A DNA stretch of 64,000 bases, taken from the NCBI GenBank assembly GCA_964030475.1, contig CAXIPT010000006.1:4738917-4802916 (forward strand), given 5' to 3'. The translations under genes were made by a program, and so were the position numbers. Below the pieces are notes generated by a model, which saw nothing but the letters and a program-made list of their open reading frames with translations, did no database searches and was not told where the DNA came from. Shown piece after piece: positions 32,845 through 44,868 of the stretch (the stretch's first letter is position 1; each line of letters opens with the position of its first letter). The stretch is from Tethya wilhelma. Its lineage: Eukaryota; Porifera; Demospongiae; Tethyida; Tethyidae.

Positions 32845-33964
32845 ACTTATATTTTCTGTAGCTATTAACTCTGGCACAATCTTTGTGTTCACTGGTATAG
32901 TTATTAATATAATTTTTGACAAACCATTTTTCCCAAAAGCTTTGAAGTCACTCGGGAATGTCGGTACAAGTATTCCAAAACTCCTCCCCAAGTTCAAATC
33001 ACAGGTGGTCCATAGACAAAGCATCCCTGTTACGTGTTGATGTCTAGACCTAGCCTCGCTAGTCTAGACCATACCGTTGCGGCGTTGGCTTTCAGTTTGT
33101 GCATGCGCAAAAATACGTCATCATTTTTCTCTGGTCGGTCTCGCGGGCCAGACGTCCGAGAGGGGGGAAAAAAAGGACTTTCCCCCCTCTCGCGCTCGGA
33201 CGTTTTGCATAAATTTGCACAAATTTTCACCATTCTATTTTAAGATAGGATTTTGAAAACGCCATCACAACTAGAATGATGGCGTTTTCATCCTATTTTA
33301 AAATAGAATGGTGGAATTCCGGCCGTCGATATTGTTTGTTAGATGAGTTACAATGTTTTTCCAAAAAAACTGATGGCTACAAACAAGCATTCCAAATTCT
33401 GTATCTGTTGTCAGCATGTTGTCTACTTGTATAGTATTATAATATGTTGTCTAATCAGCTCCTATGTATATATGATGTTATTATATGATTGCTATCAATC
33501 GGCTTCTACAAATGATTGTTACATGGATCCGCAAATTCGAATTCTTACATGTCTGACTCGTATTGAGAGGATCGAGGAAGGAATCAGTTATTTATTCAAT
33601 TCCTTCCTCCTCTCTCTTTTCAACAGTATATATAATGTAAGAATAATTATTCCCATAAATAGACTTAATAGCTAAATTATGTCTTTCTTGTTCAATTTAA
33701 TGCAGCCCCATGCATACAGTCGAGAATCGAACTAGCTGACACTGCATGGAGATAACTTGCTTATAGACCTGCAGTAACTTTATAACTTCGCAGGTTCTTT
33801 ATAAAAGGCTTCACTTTAGGAAATCTTTTAGTTTCAATGACCAACTTATATATGCATGCAGTCACTGTGACAGACAAGATTGAACTGATTTAAAGGCTTA
33901 AGCTGTACAATAATTTCTTCATAAGCTTTTTCGAACCACCAGATCATCAGATACTGCAGCTGAG
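31843..33964. repeat. 2.1-kb copy 1 flanking the n at 33965
   Basis: Base-for-base the same as 33966-36087 (offset 2123) wherever I compared them. It contains part of ectodomain 1, its partner exon, the EGF exon and the signal-peptide exon of the 29262-32844 gene. Confidence 0.95.
33228..33316. mobile_element. 89-bp palindromic hairpin
   Basis: CCATTCTATTTTAAGATAGG ... CCTATTTTAAAATAGAATGG with GAAAACGCCATC / GATGGCGTTTTC inside: ~36-bp arms around a short loop. A second hairpin, ACGTCCGAGAGGGGGG with CCCCTCTCGCGCTCGGACGT, lies just upstream (33151-33204). Both recur at +2123 because of the assembly repeat. Confidence 0.85.
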
Positions 33965-33965
33965 N

Positions 33966-36087
33966 CACTAAATGATGAGACTGGACCAAATCGACCAACA
34001 ACATACTCCAAGAGCTGATCTGTCCTTCCACCTCCTGCATCATTGCCATGTCCAGAGGGAAGAGACACACGAGACACTCTTTCTAGACTTCGTACAGACC
34101 CAGAGATAACATCAGAGTTGTCCAAATAGAATGATCCCTGAAATAAAAGATGATTATTTATATAATATGATAGAAATCATGAAAAAAATTATACACATAA
34201 ACAATTAAGTATCTAAACTTACCAGTAGGACTTTCTCAATGGTGACTCCACTGGTGATACTGAGGATCCAATTGACTGGTTCATACGAGACAAACACAAG
34301 CACCAATGGCCTGATCACTGGACCAACCACATTTATCCTCACGTTAGTGTTACCAGATCTTGTTACTGGACCAAAACCATGATTGTAATCTCCTTCATAG
34401 TTGCTGATCACATGGACGTCATAGTTACAGTTCTCATTAGCCACACAGCTGTAGTTGGTCTGGGTCCGTCCTTCAAATGTTGGAGTCCCAACTGCTGAAG
34501 TTGAACCTCTCTGAATACGACACTGCCCACTTATAACTACATTGGATCATGCATAGGAAAGTAATCTAACTCTAAAATGAGCCACATAACCCTAGCTGCT
34601 GATTTTTCCATCACTAACCAAGACAGGTACAGTAGTCTCTCTCAGGGTTGTTGACACATCTACAGTAGCCATTAATACACCGTGAGCCAGTATAGTAGCT
34701 ATCAGGACACCAGTCTGAAGCACCAATACATCTAGTGCCAGTTGAACCACAAGCTGTGAATGTAGGATTATAAATGGTAGCATCATTATAAATCAATAAC
34801 AGTTACTGTTTAATATTCATAAACAAACATGAAGCAAGCTTTGTCTTATCTATACGGCCCGCACAGACTTGAAAATAGACTGTACACTTACTTTGTCCAC
34901 TGGTATGGGTAGTGACCGCTATCAAAACGAGTAGAATTATAGCGGTGCCTGAAAAAGTAGCAATCATACTTATATTTTCTGTAGCTATTAACTCTGGCAC
35001 AATCTTTGTGTTCACTGGTATAGTTATTAATATAATTTTTGACAAACCATTTTTCCCAAAAGCTTTGAAGTCACTCGGGAATGTCGGTACAAGTATTCCA
35101 AAACTCCTCCCCAAGTTCAAATCACAGGTGGTCCATAGACAAAGCATCCCTGTTACGTGTTGATGTCTAGACCTAGCCTCGCTAGTCTAGACCATACCGT
35201 TGCGGCGTTGGCTTTCAGTTTGTGCATGCGCAAAAATACGTCATCATTTTTCTCTGGTCGGTCTCGCGGGCCAGACGTCCGAGAGGGGGGAAAAAAAGGA
35301 CTTTCCCCCCTCTCGCGCTCGGACGTTTTGCATAAATTTGCACAAATTTTCACCATTCTATTTTAAGATAGGATTTTGAAAACGCCATCACAACTAGAAT
35401 GATGGCGTTTTCATCCTATTTTAAAATAGAATGGTGGAATTCCGGCCGTCGATATTGTTTGTTAGATGAGTTACAATGTTTTTCCAAAAAAACTGATGGC
35501 TACAAACAAGCATTCCAAATTCTGTATCTGTTGTCAGCATGTTGTCTACTTGTATAGTATTATAATATGTTGTCTAATCAGCTCCTATGTATATATGATG
35601 TTATTATATGATTGCTATCAATCGGCTTCTACAAATGATTGTTACATGGATCCGCAAATTCGAATTCTTACATGTCTGACTCGTATTGAGAGGATCGAGG
35701 AAGGAATCAGTTATTTATTCAATTCCTTCCTCCTCTCTCTTTTCAACAGTATATATAATGTAAGAATAATTATTCCCATAAATAGACTTAATAGCTAAAT
35801 TATGTCTTTCTTGTTCAATTTAATGCAGCCCCATGCATACAGTCGAGAATCGAACTAGCTGACACTGCATGGAGATAACTTGCTTATAGACCTGCAGTAA
35901 CTTTATAACTTCGCAGGTTCTTTATAAAAGGCTTCACTTTAGGAAATCTTTTAGTTTCAATGACCAACTTATATATGCATGCAGTCACTGTGACAGACAA
36001 GATTGAACTGATTTAAAGGCTTAAGCTGTACAATAATTTCTTCATAAGCTTTTTCGAACCACCAGATCATCAGATACTGCAGCTGAG
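33966..36087. repeat. 2.1-kb copy 2, probable assembly duplicate
   Basis: Second copy, including exons at 34223-34536, 34619-34753 and 34892-34967. It starts in mid-exon directly after the n, with no exons of its own downstream, so it is not a second gene. Both ends fit an unmerged contig overlap. Confidence 0.95.
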
Positions 36088-36115
36088 CTCGAGTCTCTCT
36101 ACTGAATGCTTTTGG

Positions 36116-37788
36116 ATGATGAATTATTCCAAGAAGACACTCATAGCCTTTGTGGCTGTTGTGGTGCTGACTAATTCAGGTACTATATAAACTGCACACA
36201 TGGGGATGGAAATCAATTCTTTGAATTTCAAGTGCAATGTGCATGCGTGCCTGATGATTTAATTGCGACCATAATAATATACACTGTATGAAATAAAGTA
36301 TAATTATAATAATATTATGCAGTCATGTACATAATACCTTTGCCCAGCATCATGTAGAAATAATGGCATGATTATTACTATAATTACGTGCATTGTCTTT
36401 TTTTTACAGCTCACTGTTGCAGTCCTTGGGATTGGATCAAATGTGCTGGTGCAGTTGCCAATTGTGCTGCTAGCTGCATACCAGATCCGTTTGTTCCTGG
36501 CTGTGAGGCTTGTCTTGGTGAATTGTACAACGACTGTATTAGTTGCATCACTCTCAACAAACAGCTGGATTCATTAGTCAATGTGACAGGCAAGCTTAAA
36601 ATGAATTAAGTTTTCAACTTTAATAATTATTTCTCATGCCTCTGCATGTGCACGTGTTAGCTACAATATACTTCTTTGATTTAACAAAGAAACCAAAACT
36701 CTCAAATGTGCATATCACCTTCATATAATACATGCCAGACAGACTCAGTCTGGCATAGTAATCATGTCTTAGATAATGATTATAGTAAAAGCTATAAGGT
36801 ATTACTATAACAATAATATAATTATACCAAACCTTAATTTGCACTGATTCAATTTTGTCTTGTTACAATTGATTCCACAGAATCTGAATTGGCTATGCCA
36901 TTGAACACCTCAATTCAGCTGGATTGCAGCCCTCTCAACTGGGTCAAGTGCTCTGCAGAACTTATAGATTGTGAAATTGCCTGTGTACGCAGTCACGATA
37001 CCATTGCCTGCATAACGTGTATCTCTCCCTACAAAGCTTGTTTGCACTGCGTTCCAGAACTATTGGCTTCAAATGTAAATGGGACAGCACTGAGTACAGG
37101 TACGTGAGTAGATCCAGGCTCAGATTTTAACTTGTTTGTGTTCAACAATCATAAAATTAATGAATGATCTTGTAAACTTAATGAGAGGTGGTATATCTTT
37201 GTTTAGTCACTGCAGTGAGTGCTTGTTCTCCCATGGATTATATGCTTTGTGCTTTAAAGATCGCTGAATGTGCTGTAACATGTCGAACTACTGGCATCAG
37301 ATCAGGACCATGTATTTCATGTTTTGGTGGACTGTATGATCGCTGCATCGGTTGTCTTCCACTTGATACGGCTATTCAGACTCAAGACAATGCTCTTGCA
37401 AGTTAGTACATGACTACATACTCAGTCTTTGTCAGTCTTTGCTCGATATACTTTTAGAGAATCTGATTTTTTAAATTCTTATTTTAATAGGCTGATATTG
37501 ACAATTATAATTATAGTGTGTGCTCCTGATTTATATCAATGCATACAGATTGAATATTTTAATGTTCGTATTTGAATAATTATATAGGTTGTAACACTTC
37601 CGACTGGATATCATGTGGTGGAGCTTTGGTTACGTGTGTTGGAGAGTGTATTGATCATGGAGTGACTTCGCCCCAATGTTTCCATTGCCTTGGATCTTCC
37701 TATGAAAAGTGCATCAGGTGCATCTCGGCAGAAGGCATGAAAGACATTGATCGACTCGCTCAAGAACAGCAGTCTCGAGGTGGGCCCA

Positions 37789-37831
<43 letters not shown>

Positions 37832-38242
37832 TGTGTTGGTGTTGCTACACAACTATATGGGTTATAGCCTCATTCGCATCAGGCTCTCTCCTTTGACCTT
37901 TAATGTAGACATACAAGATGAAAGGTCAAAGGGGAGAGCCTGAGAATGATCTGGGTATGTATAAACTAGTTATAATTTTAGTTAGTCACAAATACATAAT
38001 AATTTGAGTAATAATTCTCCTTGCAACTATAGTCTTGAGTTTTCGTACTGGCGGAGCACCTACTATACATTTCTGTAAGTTACATTCTTGGTTGTTAATT
38101 TTATGGCACTAATGTTTACATGCATGCATTCACATCCACAATATTATTGATTCATGCATGTGATTCATGTGAATACATTGTAGCTCTTGGAGTACTGGGT
38201 GTTACAGCTGTGGTGGCTATGAAAACTGTCACCGTATTTTAA
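36116..38242 (+). CDS. Secreted or anchored protein with four 8-Cys repeats
   Basis: Seven exons: 36116-36179, 36410-36589, 36881-37099, 37207-37401, 37588-37779, 38033-38074 and 38184-38242; 316 aa, all phase 1, frame closed; intron 2 has a GC donor. Signal peptide (MMNYSKKTLIAFVAVVVLTN). Exons 2-5 each code one repeat: C-x7-C-x6-C-x3-C-x8/9-C-x2-C-x6/7-C-x2-C, with D/N-W/Y between the first two Cys (CSPWDWIKC, CSPLNWVKC, CSPMDYMLC, CNTSDWISC). The C terminus is a short hydrophobic stretch (SLGVLGVTAVVAMKTVTVF), as in a GPI signal or weak anchor. I do not recognise the repeat as a named family. One exon per repeat with symmetric phase implies growth by exon duplication. It lies on the opposite strand to the receptor genes around it. 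Confidence 0.75.
37863..37951. mobile_element. Hairpin element related to the one at 2623-2688
   Basis: CAGGCTCTCTCCTTTGACCTT pairs with AAGGTCAAAGGGGAGAGCCTG around a short AT-rich loop. The outer GCCTC/GCTCTC theme resembles hairpins at 2623 and 6886. Lies in intron 5 of the 8-Cys gene, after a (GT)n tract. Confidence 0.8.
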
Positions 38243-38574
38243 AGGTATTATCTCAATTGTGACGTGATCATATTATTATTGTAAAAACATTAGTATATAA
38301 ATTTTCTGAGTTTTGCTGACTATTGTATTAGTTTATAGCTACATGCATGATCATGTCACTGATAAAGTAGAAACTACAGGACCGTATTATAGACTATAAT
38401 ACATGTTATTATTGTTATTTTTGATTTTGGTATGTAACTTGGTCACTGATTCGACTGTACATGTATACTATTGTCATGAAGTAATGACTCAACGTGGTGT
38501 GGGTTCTAAAAGCTATTTTGCAATGCAATGTCATAATACAACACATATATACATGTATAAATGATTAATAATTA

Positions 38575-38808
38575 TTATACAATCATCTTTGAGTCAAGTT
38601 TAATTTCCATGGTATAATTTACACAAGCAACATTTTCCTCTTTTGATGGGATTCGACTGGCTATTGACCGGCAGAAACCATTGATATAATGTTCAACAAA
38701 GTCATGCTTGTGGCATGGCACCAGATTTCCGAGTATATTGTGTCTTTTAGGTAGGCTTCTAGGTAGCTTCCACCAGCATGAAGTAGAATTTGACCTTATA
38801 TAGTCCAG
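38575..38808 (-). CDS. Possible terminal exon, unknown product
   Basis: A 234-bp frame on the minus strand begins at an AG acceptor (CACACTAG|CTGGAC) and ends at TAA; it has no ATG near its start, so it would be a 3' exon. The peptide looks protein-like: CWWKLPRSLPKRHNILGNLV, PCHKHDFVEHYINGFCRSIA, then ENVACVNYTMEIKLDSKMIV. I do not recognise the family and see no upstream exon (39000-39650 shows nothing coding). It could be a relic. Confidence 0.35.
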   Translation of the reverse strand: MDYIRSNSTSCWWKLPRSLPKRHNILGNLVPCHKHDFVEHYINGFCRSIASRIPSKEENVACVNYTMEIKLDSKMIV

Positions 38809-39670
38809 CTAGTGTGCAATCACTGCAATGTGCATGTGAAGCTTTGTGTTAGCTCACTCAATAATTGCTGCAAAATGACATCCTTGTGGGCCATCCATCC
38901 CTTAATTGAATTAATTATCTCCGCTGCCAACCGCATATGAATATGCATCAGACACTGAGGGAGCTACAGGCTATGTTCAGAGTCACAAAAAACAAGACTA
39001 CAGCTGGAAGAATTCAAGTTTCAAGTAAGTTTATTCTTTCATCAATGATTTCATACTAGACAAGCTGAGCTACATGTACACAAATGTTGTTGCTTTTCTT
39101 GAATTAATGCACATCATGGTGTCAACCAGTACATGCTAATTGCTATATAATCTCAGTGATGCATATCACTGGTTATATCGATGTAGGTATAGCTAGCTCA
39201 GTAGTTGTATATAGCTCTGAGTCAGTATAAAAGCTATGAAGCTATGAACATGAATTATTATGTATATATCCGGGGACCAATTTGCTGTAGTAAAACATGA
39301 GACATAATAACTGAAAACTAATAATGTAAATGATGAGCCTGGCTGCATGAGTGGCCTATACTATAATACCTATGTAATCTATAGCAGTACATTGATATCG
39401 AATCAATTAGCCAACAAACAGGAGCAGCTAGCTATCATGCATGCATCTCGTTGTTGGATTCAAGTAGCTAGTTACATATTAGCTAACTCTGTTACTGTTT
39501 TCAAATGACTTCCTGTTTGTTTGTAAACTATAGTTTGGACATTTGTGAATAATACTGGCAATACATGACTCTATATGTACACTGTTTACATAATAGTTAA
39601 ATCCAAGGCCAAAATAACACGTACTGCATGGCTTAATTCTGGGATCAACTTTGATTTTACTAAGATACAC
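38809..39670. other. AT-rich intergenic region
   Basis: No gene, tandem array or clear inverted repeat is seen in this stretch. Confidence 0.5.
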
Positions 39671-39750
39671 ACATGACACATCCACCTTCTTGAGGGGTCA
39701 CATGTCCGCCTTCTTGAGGGGTCACATGTCCACCTTCTTGAAGGGTCACA
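39671..39750. repeat. 25-bp tandem repeat, three units
   Basis: CACCTTCTTGAGGGGTCACATGT-type units repeated three times with single-base changes, immediately before a receptor pseudogene. Confidence 0.9.
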
Positions 39751-39784
39751 CTAGTTGTGTTCATGTAAACATATTGCCTGGTCT

Positions 39785-40330
39785 GTTCTTCAAATGTTGG
39801 AGTCCCAACTGCATGCCGAAGTTGATCCTTTTTGAATACGACACTACCCCCTTATAGCTGTGGATAAGGTAGTCTTAAATGCTGTATGTTCTGCTATTCT
39901 TACACCAACCAAGATAGGTACAGTAGTCTCTCTCAGGGTTGTTGACACATCTACAGTAGCCATCTACACATTGTGAGCCAGTATAGTAGCTATCAGGACA
40001 CCAGTTTGAAGCACCAATACATCTAGTGCCAGTAGAACCACAAGCTGTGAATGTAGGATTAATGGTTGCATAATTATAATCGATACAATTATTGTTTAAT
40101 ATTCATAAAGAAACATGAAGCAAGCTTTGTCTTATATCTATATGGCCTGCAGAGACTTGAAAATACACTTTCTTTGTCCACTGGTATAAGTAGTGACCAC
40201 TAACAAAATGAGAAGAATTAGAACAGTGCCTAAAAAAAGTAACAATCATATCCCTATTAATTTTTCTATAGCTAGCTATTAACTCTGGCACAATCTTTTG
40301 AGTTCACTGGTTATATTTTGACAAACCATT
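39785..40330 (-). pseudogene. Decayed 5' end of an unnamed-domain receptor
   Basis: Minus strand: a degraded signal-peptide exon (~40165-40250, frame broken), an EGF-like exon (40043-39905) in which the final CTCL motif reads CTYL, and only the first 70 bases of the ectodomain exon (to 39785), which has a small insertion. Homology to 32413-32844 is clear but the gene stops at the 25-bp tandem repeat. A truncated family member. Confidence 0.8.
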
Positions 40331-40586
40331 AATTTTCCCAAAAGCTTTGAAGTGCATCCTGTTATGTCAGCCCTTCTGGACGTATGTGTCGAGACTGTCG
40401 ACATGATTCGACCATTGCTTTCAGTTTGCGAATGCACAAAAATACATCATCGTTGGCAGGGTAAAATTATGGCCAATACAGGCAAAATTCAACATCATAT
40501 CCTAGATTCATGCAATCTGCACACTTTATAAGTATTCATGCATGTGACTTGGAATTCTGAAAGCAGCAGTTACTGTTATAGATGCT

Positions 40587-42994
40587 TTAGTCTGTTATTG
40601 ATTCTTGGGCTTGCTGGTTTTCAATCACTGTAAGTTCAGGTGACTCAATCATCCTTGGAGTGAAGGATGATCCACTGATGTAGCTACGAGGGTCGTCATA
40701 CTCAGTGTAGGTGGTCTTCTCTCTTTCCACGGCTCTCACTCTCAGCACACAGGCAGCAGAGAGGATGACTACACCCAGGAGGAGAAGGAGGAGAAGGAGG
40801 GAGACAAACACTGATGTGAGGACAGTTCCAGTGGTGGAGAAGGAACTGGAGGAGGAACCAGCTTGGGGATCTTCAATCTCATTTTGAGAGCAATCTGTCA
40901 CTGTAAGTGTGTGCATATGAGCATAATATTATGTGAAATACATCTACCTGTACTTGTAAGTCTGCAGTATCACTTGTTTTTATAAAAATAAACCCACACT
41001 ACTGTTAATATTAAAAAAACCTGTATAGCCTTGTTGCTGGACGATATTCAGTGTCCACCTATCTGCACTGTAGGATCCACTAAAAGATGACACTGGACCA
41101 AATCGGCCTTCTAAATACTCAAAAAGTAGTTCAGCATTTCTACCATCTTTGTAAGCATATTTTAAAGTGTCCCGTGGCACTCTCTCCAGACTTTGTACAG
41201 ACCCAGAATGAGTTACGTCTGATGTATCCAAATAATAGGACCCCTGAAATAATATAATATTGAGAGAATGCAGTTAATGAAGTCCAAACATAATAATATT
41301 ATACTCACCAGTAGGACTTTCTCAATAGTGACTCCACTGGTGATACTGATGATCCAATTGACTGGTTCATACGAGACAAACACAAGCACCAATGGCCTGT
41401 ACACCTGACCAATGACATTTATCCTAACGTTAGTGTTTCCAGTGTTGTGAACTCTGAACCCAGTATGACCATCTCCTTCATAGTTGCCAATCACATGGAC
41501 GTCATAGTTACAGTTGTGAGCATCAGCAAAACAGCTGTAGGTGGTCTGAGGCTCTCTGTCAAATGTTGGAGTACCAACTGCTGGTGAAGAGCCTTGTCTG
41601 ATACGACACTCTCTACTCAGACCTGAAATAAAGAGTCAGCACAGCCTAGCAGCTGAGGCTTCACATGACAGTAATAACCTACCAGCTGGGAAGGGATTCG
41701 GTGTGGTAACTGTTGGGGCAAAATTTGAGGCAGAAGCAGAAGAAACTGGAACACTTGGACTTGTTGGCAAATTACGACAATTTACAGCTTTGGTAGCACA
41801 GAATGAAGGAAAATACAATGATTGAACCAATTCATATAATCGTCTTTGAAAGAAGATGAGTGTGCAGGTTGTAATCCATACCTTGTTGTTGTATATTTAG
41901 TGTCCATCTATCTGCTCTGTAGGATCCACTAAAAGATGAGACTGGACCAAATCGACCAACAACATACTCTAGAATCACATCAGTTTTACAACCTCCTGTG
42001 TCACTACCATATCCACAAGGAAGGGTGTTATAGGAGTGCCTCTCTAGACTTCGTACAGACCCAGAACTATAAGTCACATCAGAGTCGTCCAAATAGTATG
42101 ATCCCTGTAACAAAAATGTTACAATTAATTGCCATTCACATGCAGATGTATAGCTATGCCTATTATACTCACCAGTAGGACTTTCTCAATGGTGACTCCA
42201 CTGGTGATACTGAGGATCCAATTGACTGGTTCATATGAGACAAACACAAGCACCAATGGCCTGATCACTGGACCAATGACATTTATCCTCACGTTAGTAG
42301 TTCCTGGGCTGTGAACTCTGAACTCAGTGTGACCATCTCCTTTAAAGTTGCCAATCACATGGACGTCATAGTTACAGTTCTCATTAGCCACACAGCTGTA
42401 GTTGGTCTGGGTCTGTCCTTCAAATGTTGGAGTCCCAACTGCTGAATTTGAACCTTCTTGAATATGACACTGCCCACTTATAGCTGTAGTAGATAACGTA
42501 GTCATAACGTAGTCATATAGAAAAATCCTAGATAAGTTTCATTTTTCACTAACCAAGACAGGTACAGTAGTCTCTCTCAGGGTTGTTGACACATCTACAG
42601 TAGCCATTAACACATTGTGAGCCAGTGCTGGAGCTACAGTGGTTTGAGGTACCAATACGTACACATCGACTGCCAGTCAAACCACAAGCTAAGAATTAAT
42701 GCAGAATCATGGATAAATAATAATTATGAAAAGCTTATAATATTTGATTAATGTAAAGTGGCAATGAGTATCATAAGTACCATACACATCTCCATGCAGA
42801 GATCTCAGAATAATAAATTATTATCATAATTGTTGCAATTACTAAATTTAATGCAAAAGTGTGTAGATCTCTAATAATTAACATACCATCTAGACTGTAT
42901 ACTATAATTTATACATACATGTGTTTTGCCCACCGACATTGATGATCACCACCAGTATTGTAAGAACAGCACTCAGGTATAGAACCCTATCCAT
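40587..42994 (-). CDS. Receptor with two unnamed ectodomains, TM and variant tail
   Basis: Eight exons: 42994-42919, 42688-42554, 42483-42173, 42104-41882, 41787-41683, 41622-41309, 41243-41021 and 40894-40587; 564 aa, frame closed. Signal peptide MDRVLYLSAVLTILVVIINV; EGF-like module (~26-70); ectodomain 1 (~71-248, ending ADRWTLNIQQQ); Thr/Ser/Pro linker (TVTTPNPFPAG); ectodomain 2 (~284-462, with AYKDGRNAELLFEYLEGRFG); Ser stalk; the same poly-Leu TM. The tail keeps EREKTTYTEYDDPRSYISG but after SGSSFTPR diverges to IESPELTVIENQQAQESITD, so the PPPPY motif of its relatives is lost. Linker and second ectodomain are closest to the last part of the 29262-32844 gene; the front half is closest to the gene at 44869-46834. 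Confidence 0.85.
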
Positions 42995-43299
42995 TAGTTC
43001 ACTCTTGCATGGTCAAGTCTTGCTTGCATGTTTTGTCTCCGTTGATAATTGTTTGTTGACGTATTTATATGAGTTACATTTTCCCAAAAGCATTGATGGC
43101 TACAAACAAGCATTCCAAACTCTGAATCTGTTGTTAGCATGTTTTTATTCTTGTGAGCATGCGCCATTACGCAAAACTTTTGAAGTGACAAAATGTATAT
43201 AGCGATACGAACATCAACGATAAAACAAATTTGCAAGAGATGAGATCATGGAATATAATATGCATTTCAATATAGGGACTTACTACTTACTATTGACTT

Positions 43300-43402
43300 A
43301 CTACTATTGCATACATATGCTTTGTCCACTGACATTGGTGATCACTACCAGAATTGTAAAAACAGTACTCAGGTCTAGCCTGGACCCTATAATTATATCC
43401 AT
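43300..43402 (-). pseudogene. Isolated signal-peptide exon of the same family
   Basis: Codes LSTVFTILVVITNVSGQSIC after an ATG at ~43402, matching the signal peptides at 46834 and 49493. The same remnant recurs at 47200-47300, part of a larger tandem duplication. No other exon follows in the proper order. Confidence 0.7.
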
Positions 43403-43566
43403 CATCTTCACCCTTGGTGTAGAATGATGATGTCAAAGTCCTGTTATAAAATACTATTATAGAATGTGAAATTCCGTATTATAATTGTTTATTGTAGAGG
43501 AAAAACGTGCTGACAACAGCTTCAGAATTTGGAATGCTTGCTTGTATAGCTTTCATGACCATTAAT

Positions 43567-43830
43567 TATCATACGTACGGTAGTACGTATAGTAGGAATG
43601 GGCCGACTGTCCCATAGACACTATACAAAATGTTGGCCATTATAAAAATCTAGTCAAACAAAATTAAACCTTCAAAGGTGCTCAGAGGCTCTTAGTGACA
43701 GATTACCAATTGCATGCATGGCCTAAAACTCACAAAAACTTTCCTCAGAACTCGTAGTGAGCGCTATTGGGAAGCCACCATAGTGCCATTTTTGTTCTCT
43801 AACGTACTTACGTACTTACGTACGTACTTC
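43567..43830. repeat. Dispersed repeat family A, copy 3
   Basis: ATACGTACGGTAGTACGTAT and CTATACAAAATGTT as in 826-1001 and 5106-5370. It is followed, as at 5360, by short CTTAC/GTAC repeats (43803-43830) and then by the inverted-repeat MITE family, so the two elements may form one composite unit. Confidence 0.75.
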
Positions 43831-44179
43831 CTAACTGACTTACTTGAAAAGGATTTCCAGAGAACCAGAAAGTGTTGAGCCAACTTTGACAGCACAAAGT
43901 AAGTTCTTTTCTTGGGTACTACATTCCTTGATACTCGTTTCAATCTCAAATGGGCCTAAACAAAAACTAGAAAGCTTTGAAACTTAGTGTATAAATTCAT
44001 GTACTACAATGCAGCCATCTTGTACGTAGAGTTCAAAGGTCATCCATCCACGTGGCATTATTATGCGCATGCGCATTAGCCTACTCCAGCATAATGAATA
44101 GTAGCTGCTACTCAAGCTTTTTGTAGGGACTATATTAACCAGTCTCTGATTGTCTCCACACTGTAGTGTTGAAAAAAGT

Positions 44180-44815
44180 GAATGAACAAGTAGTAAAAAT
44201 TTCAAAAAAATAAGTAGTGTAGGAATGGGCAGTGCGTTAAAAAGCATTGGAACAAGGCATGACATTGTCTCAATTTCGGCACATGACTACTTCATTTTTT
44301 ATGCCCAACTCTTGGCCAGCAGTCCAGTTTAAGTTGCCTGTCTTATTATGATTTACTCCACTGCTTAGCCAACTGATTAGATCAAACAAATGCAACAACA
44401 AGCTATGGTACTATTTGCATTTATGACACTGATGATCCATATTAGGGATCAAGAATAAATCAAAAATGAAGTAGTCATGTGCCAAAATTGAGACAATGTC
44501 ATGCCTTGTTCCAATGCTTTTTAACGCACTGCCCATTCCTACACTACTTATTTTTTTGAAATTTGTTCCACTTATTAGCTAAGTGATAAGATTGGTAGAA
44601 ATTTGAACCATTAGTACGTGATCCATACTGATTAGCTATTCAAGTATACAGATCATTCTGTGAACAATTTACGACAATTATCAATGAGGGATCAAAAATG
44701 AAAATGAAGTAGTCATGTGCCGAAATTGAGACCATGCATCCTTGTTCCAATACTTTTTACCACACTGCCCATTCCTACACTGCTTATTTTTTGAAATTTT
44801 TACTACTTGTATATA
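44180..44815. mobile_element. MITE family of 5704-6057: one pair of arms plus an extra arm
   Basis: An arm at ~44180-44300 and inverted arms at ~44463-44565 and 44697-44815, all sharing GTAGGAATGGGCAGTG and CATGACTACTTCATTTT. The third arm lies 50 bases downstream of the last exon of the 44869-46834 gene. Confidence 0.85.
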
Positions 44816-44868
44816 TTATTATGAGTATGTATTCTGTAATCATTAATTCATAAATAAATGACACTAAC

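Noticed and set aside
33966..35163. A second, separate unnamed-domain receptor gene
   Set aside because: It is an exact copy of 31843-33040 beginning in mid-exon after an n; treated as an assembly duplicate.
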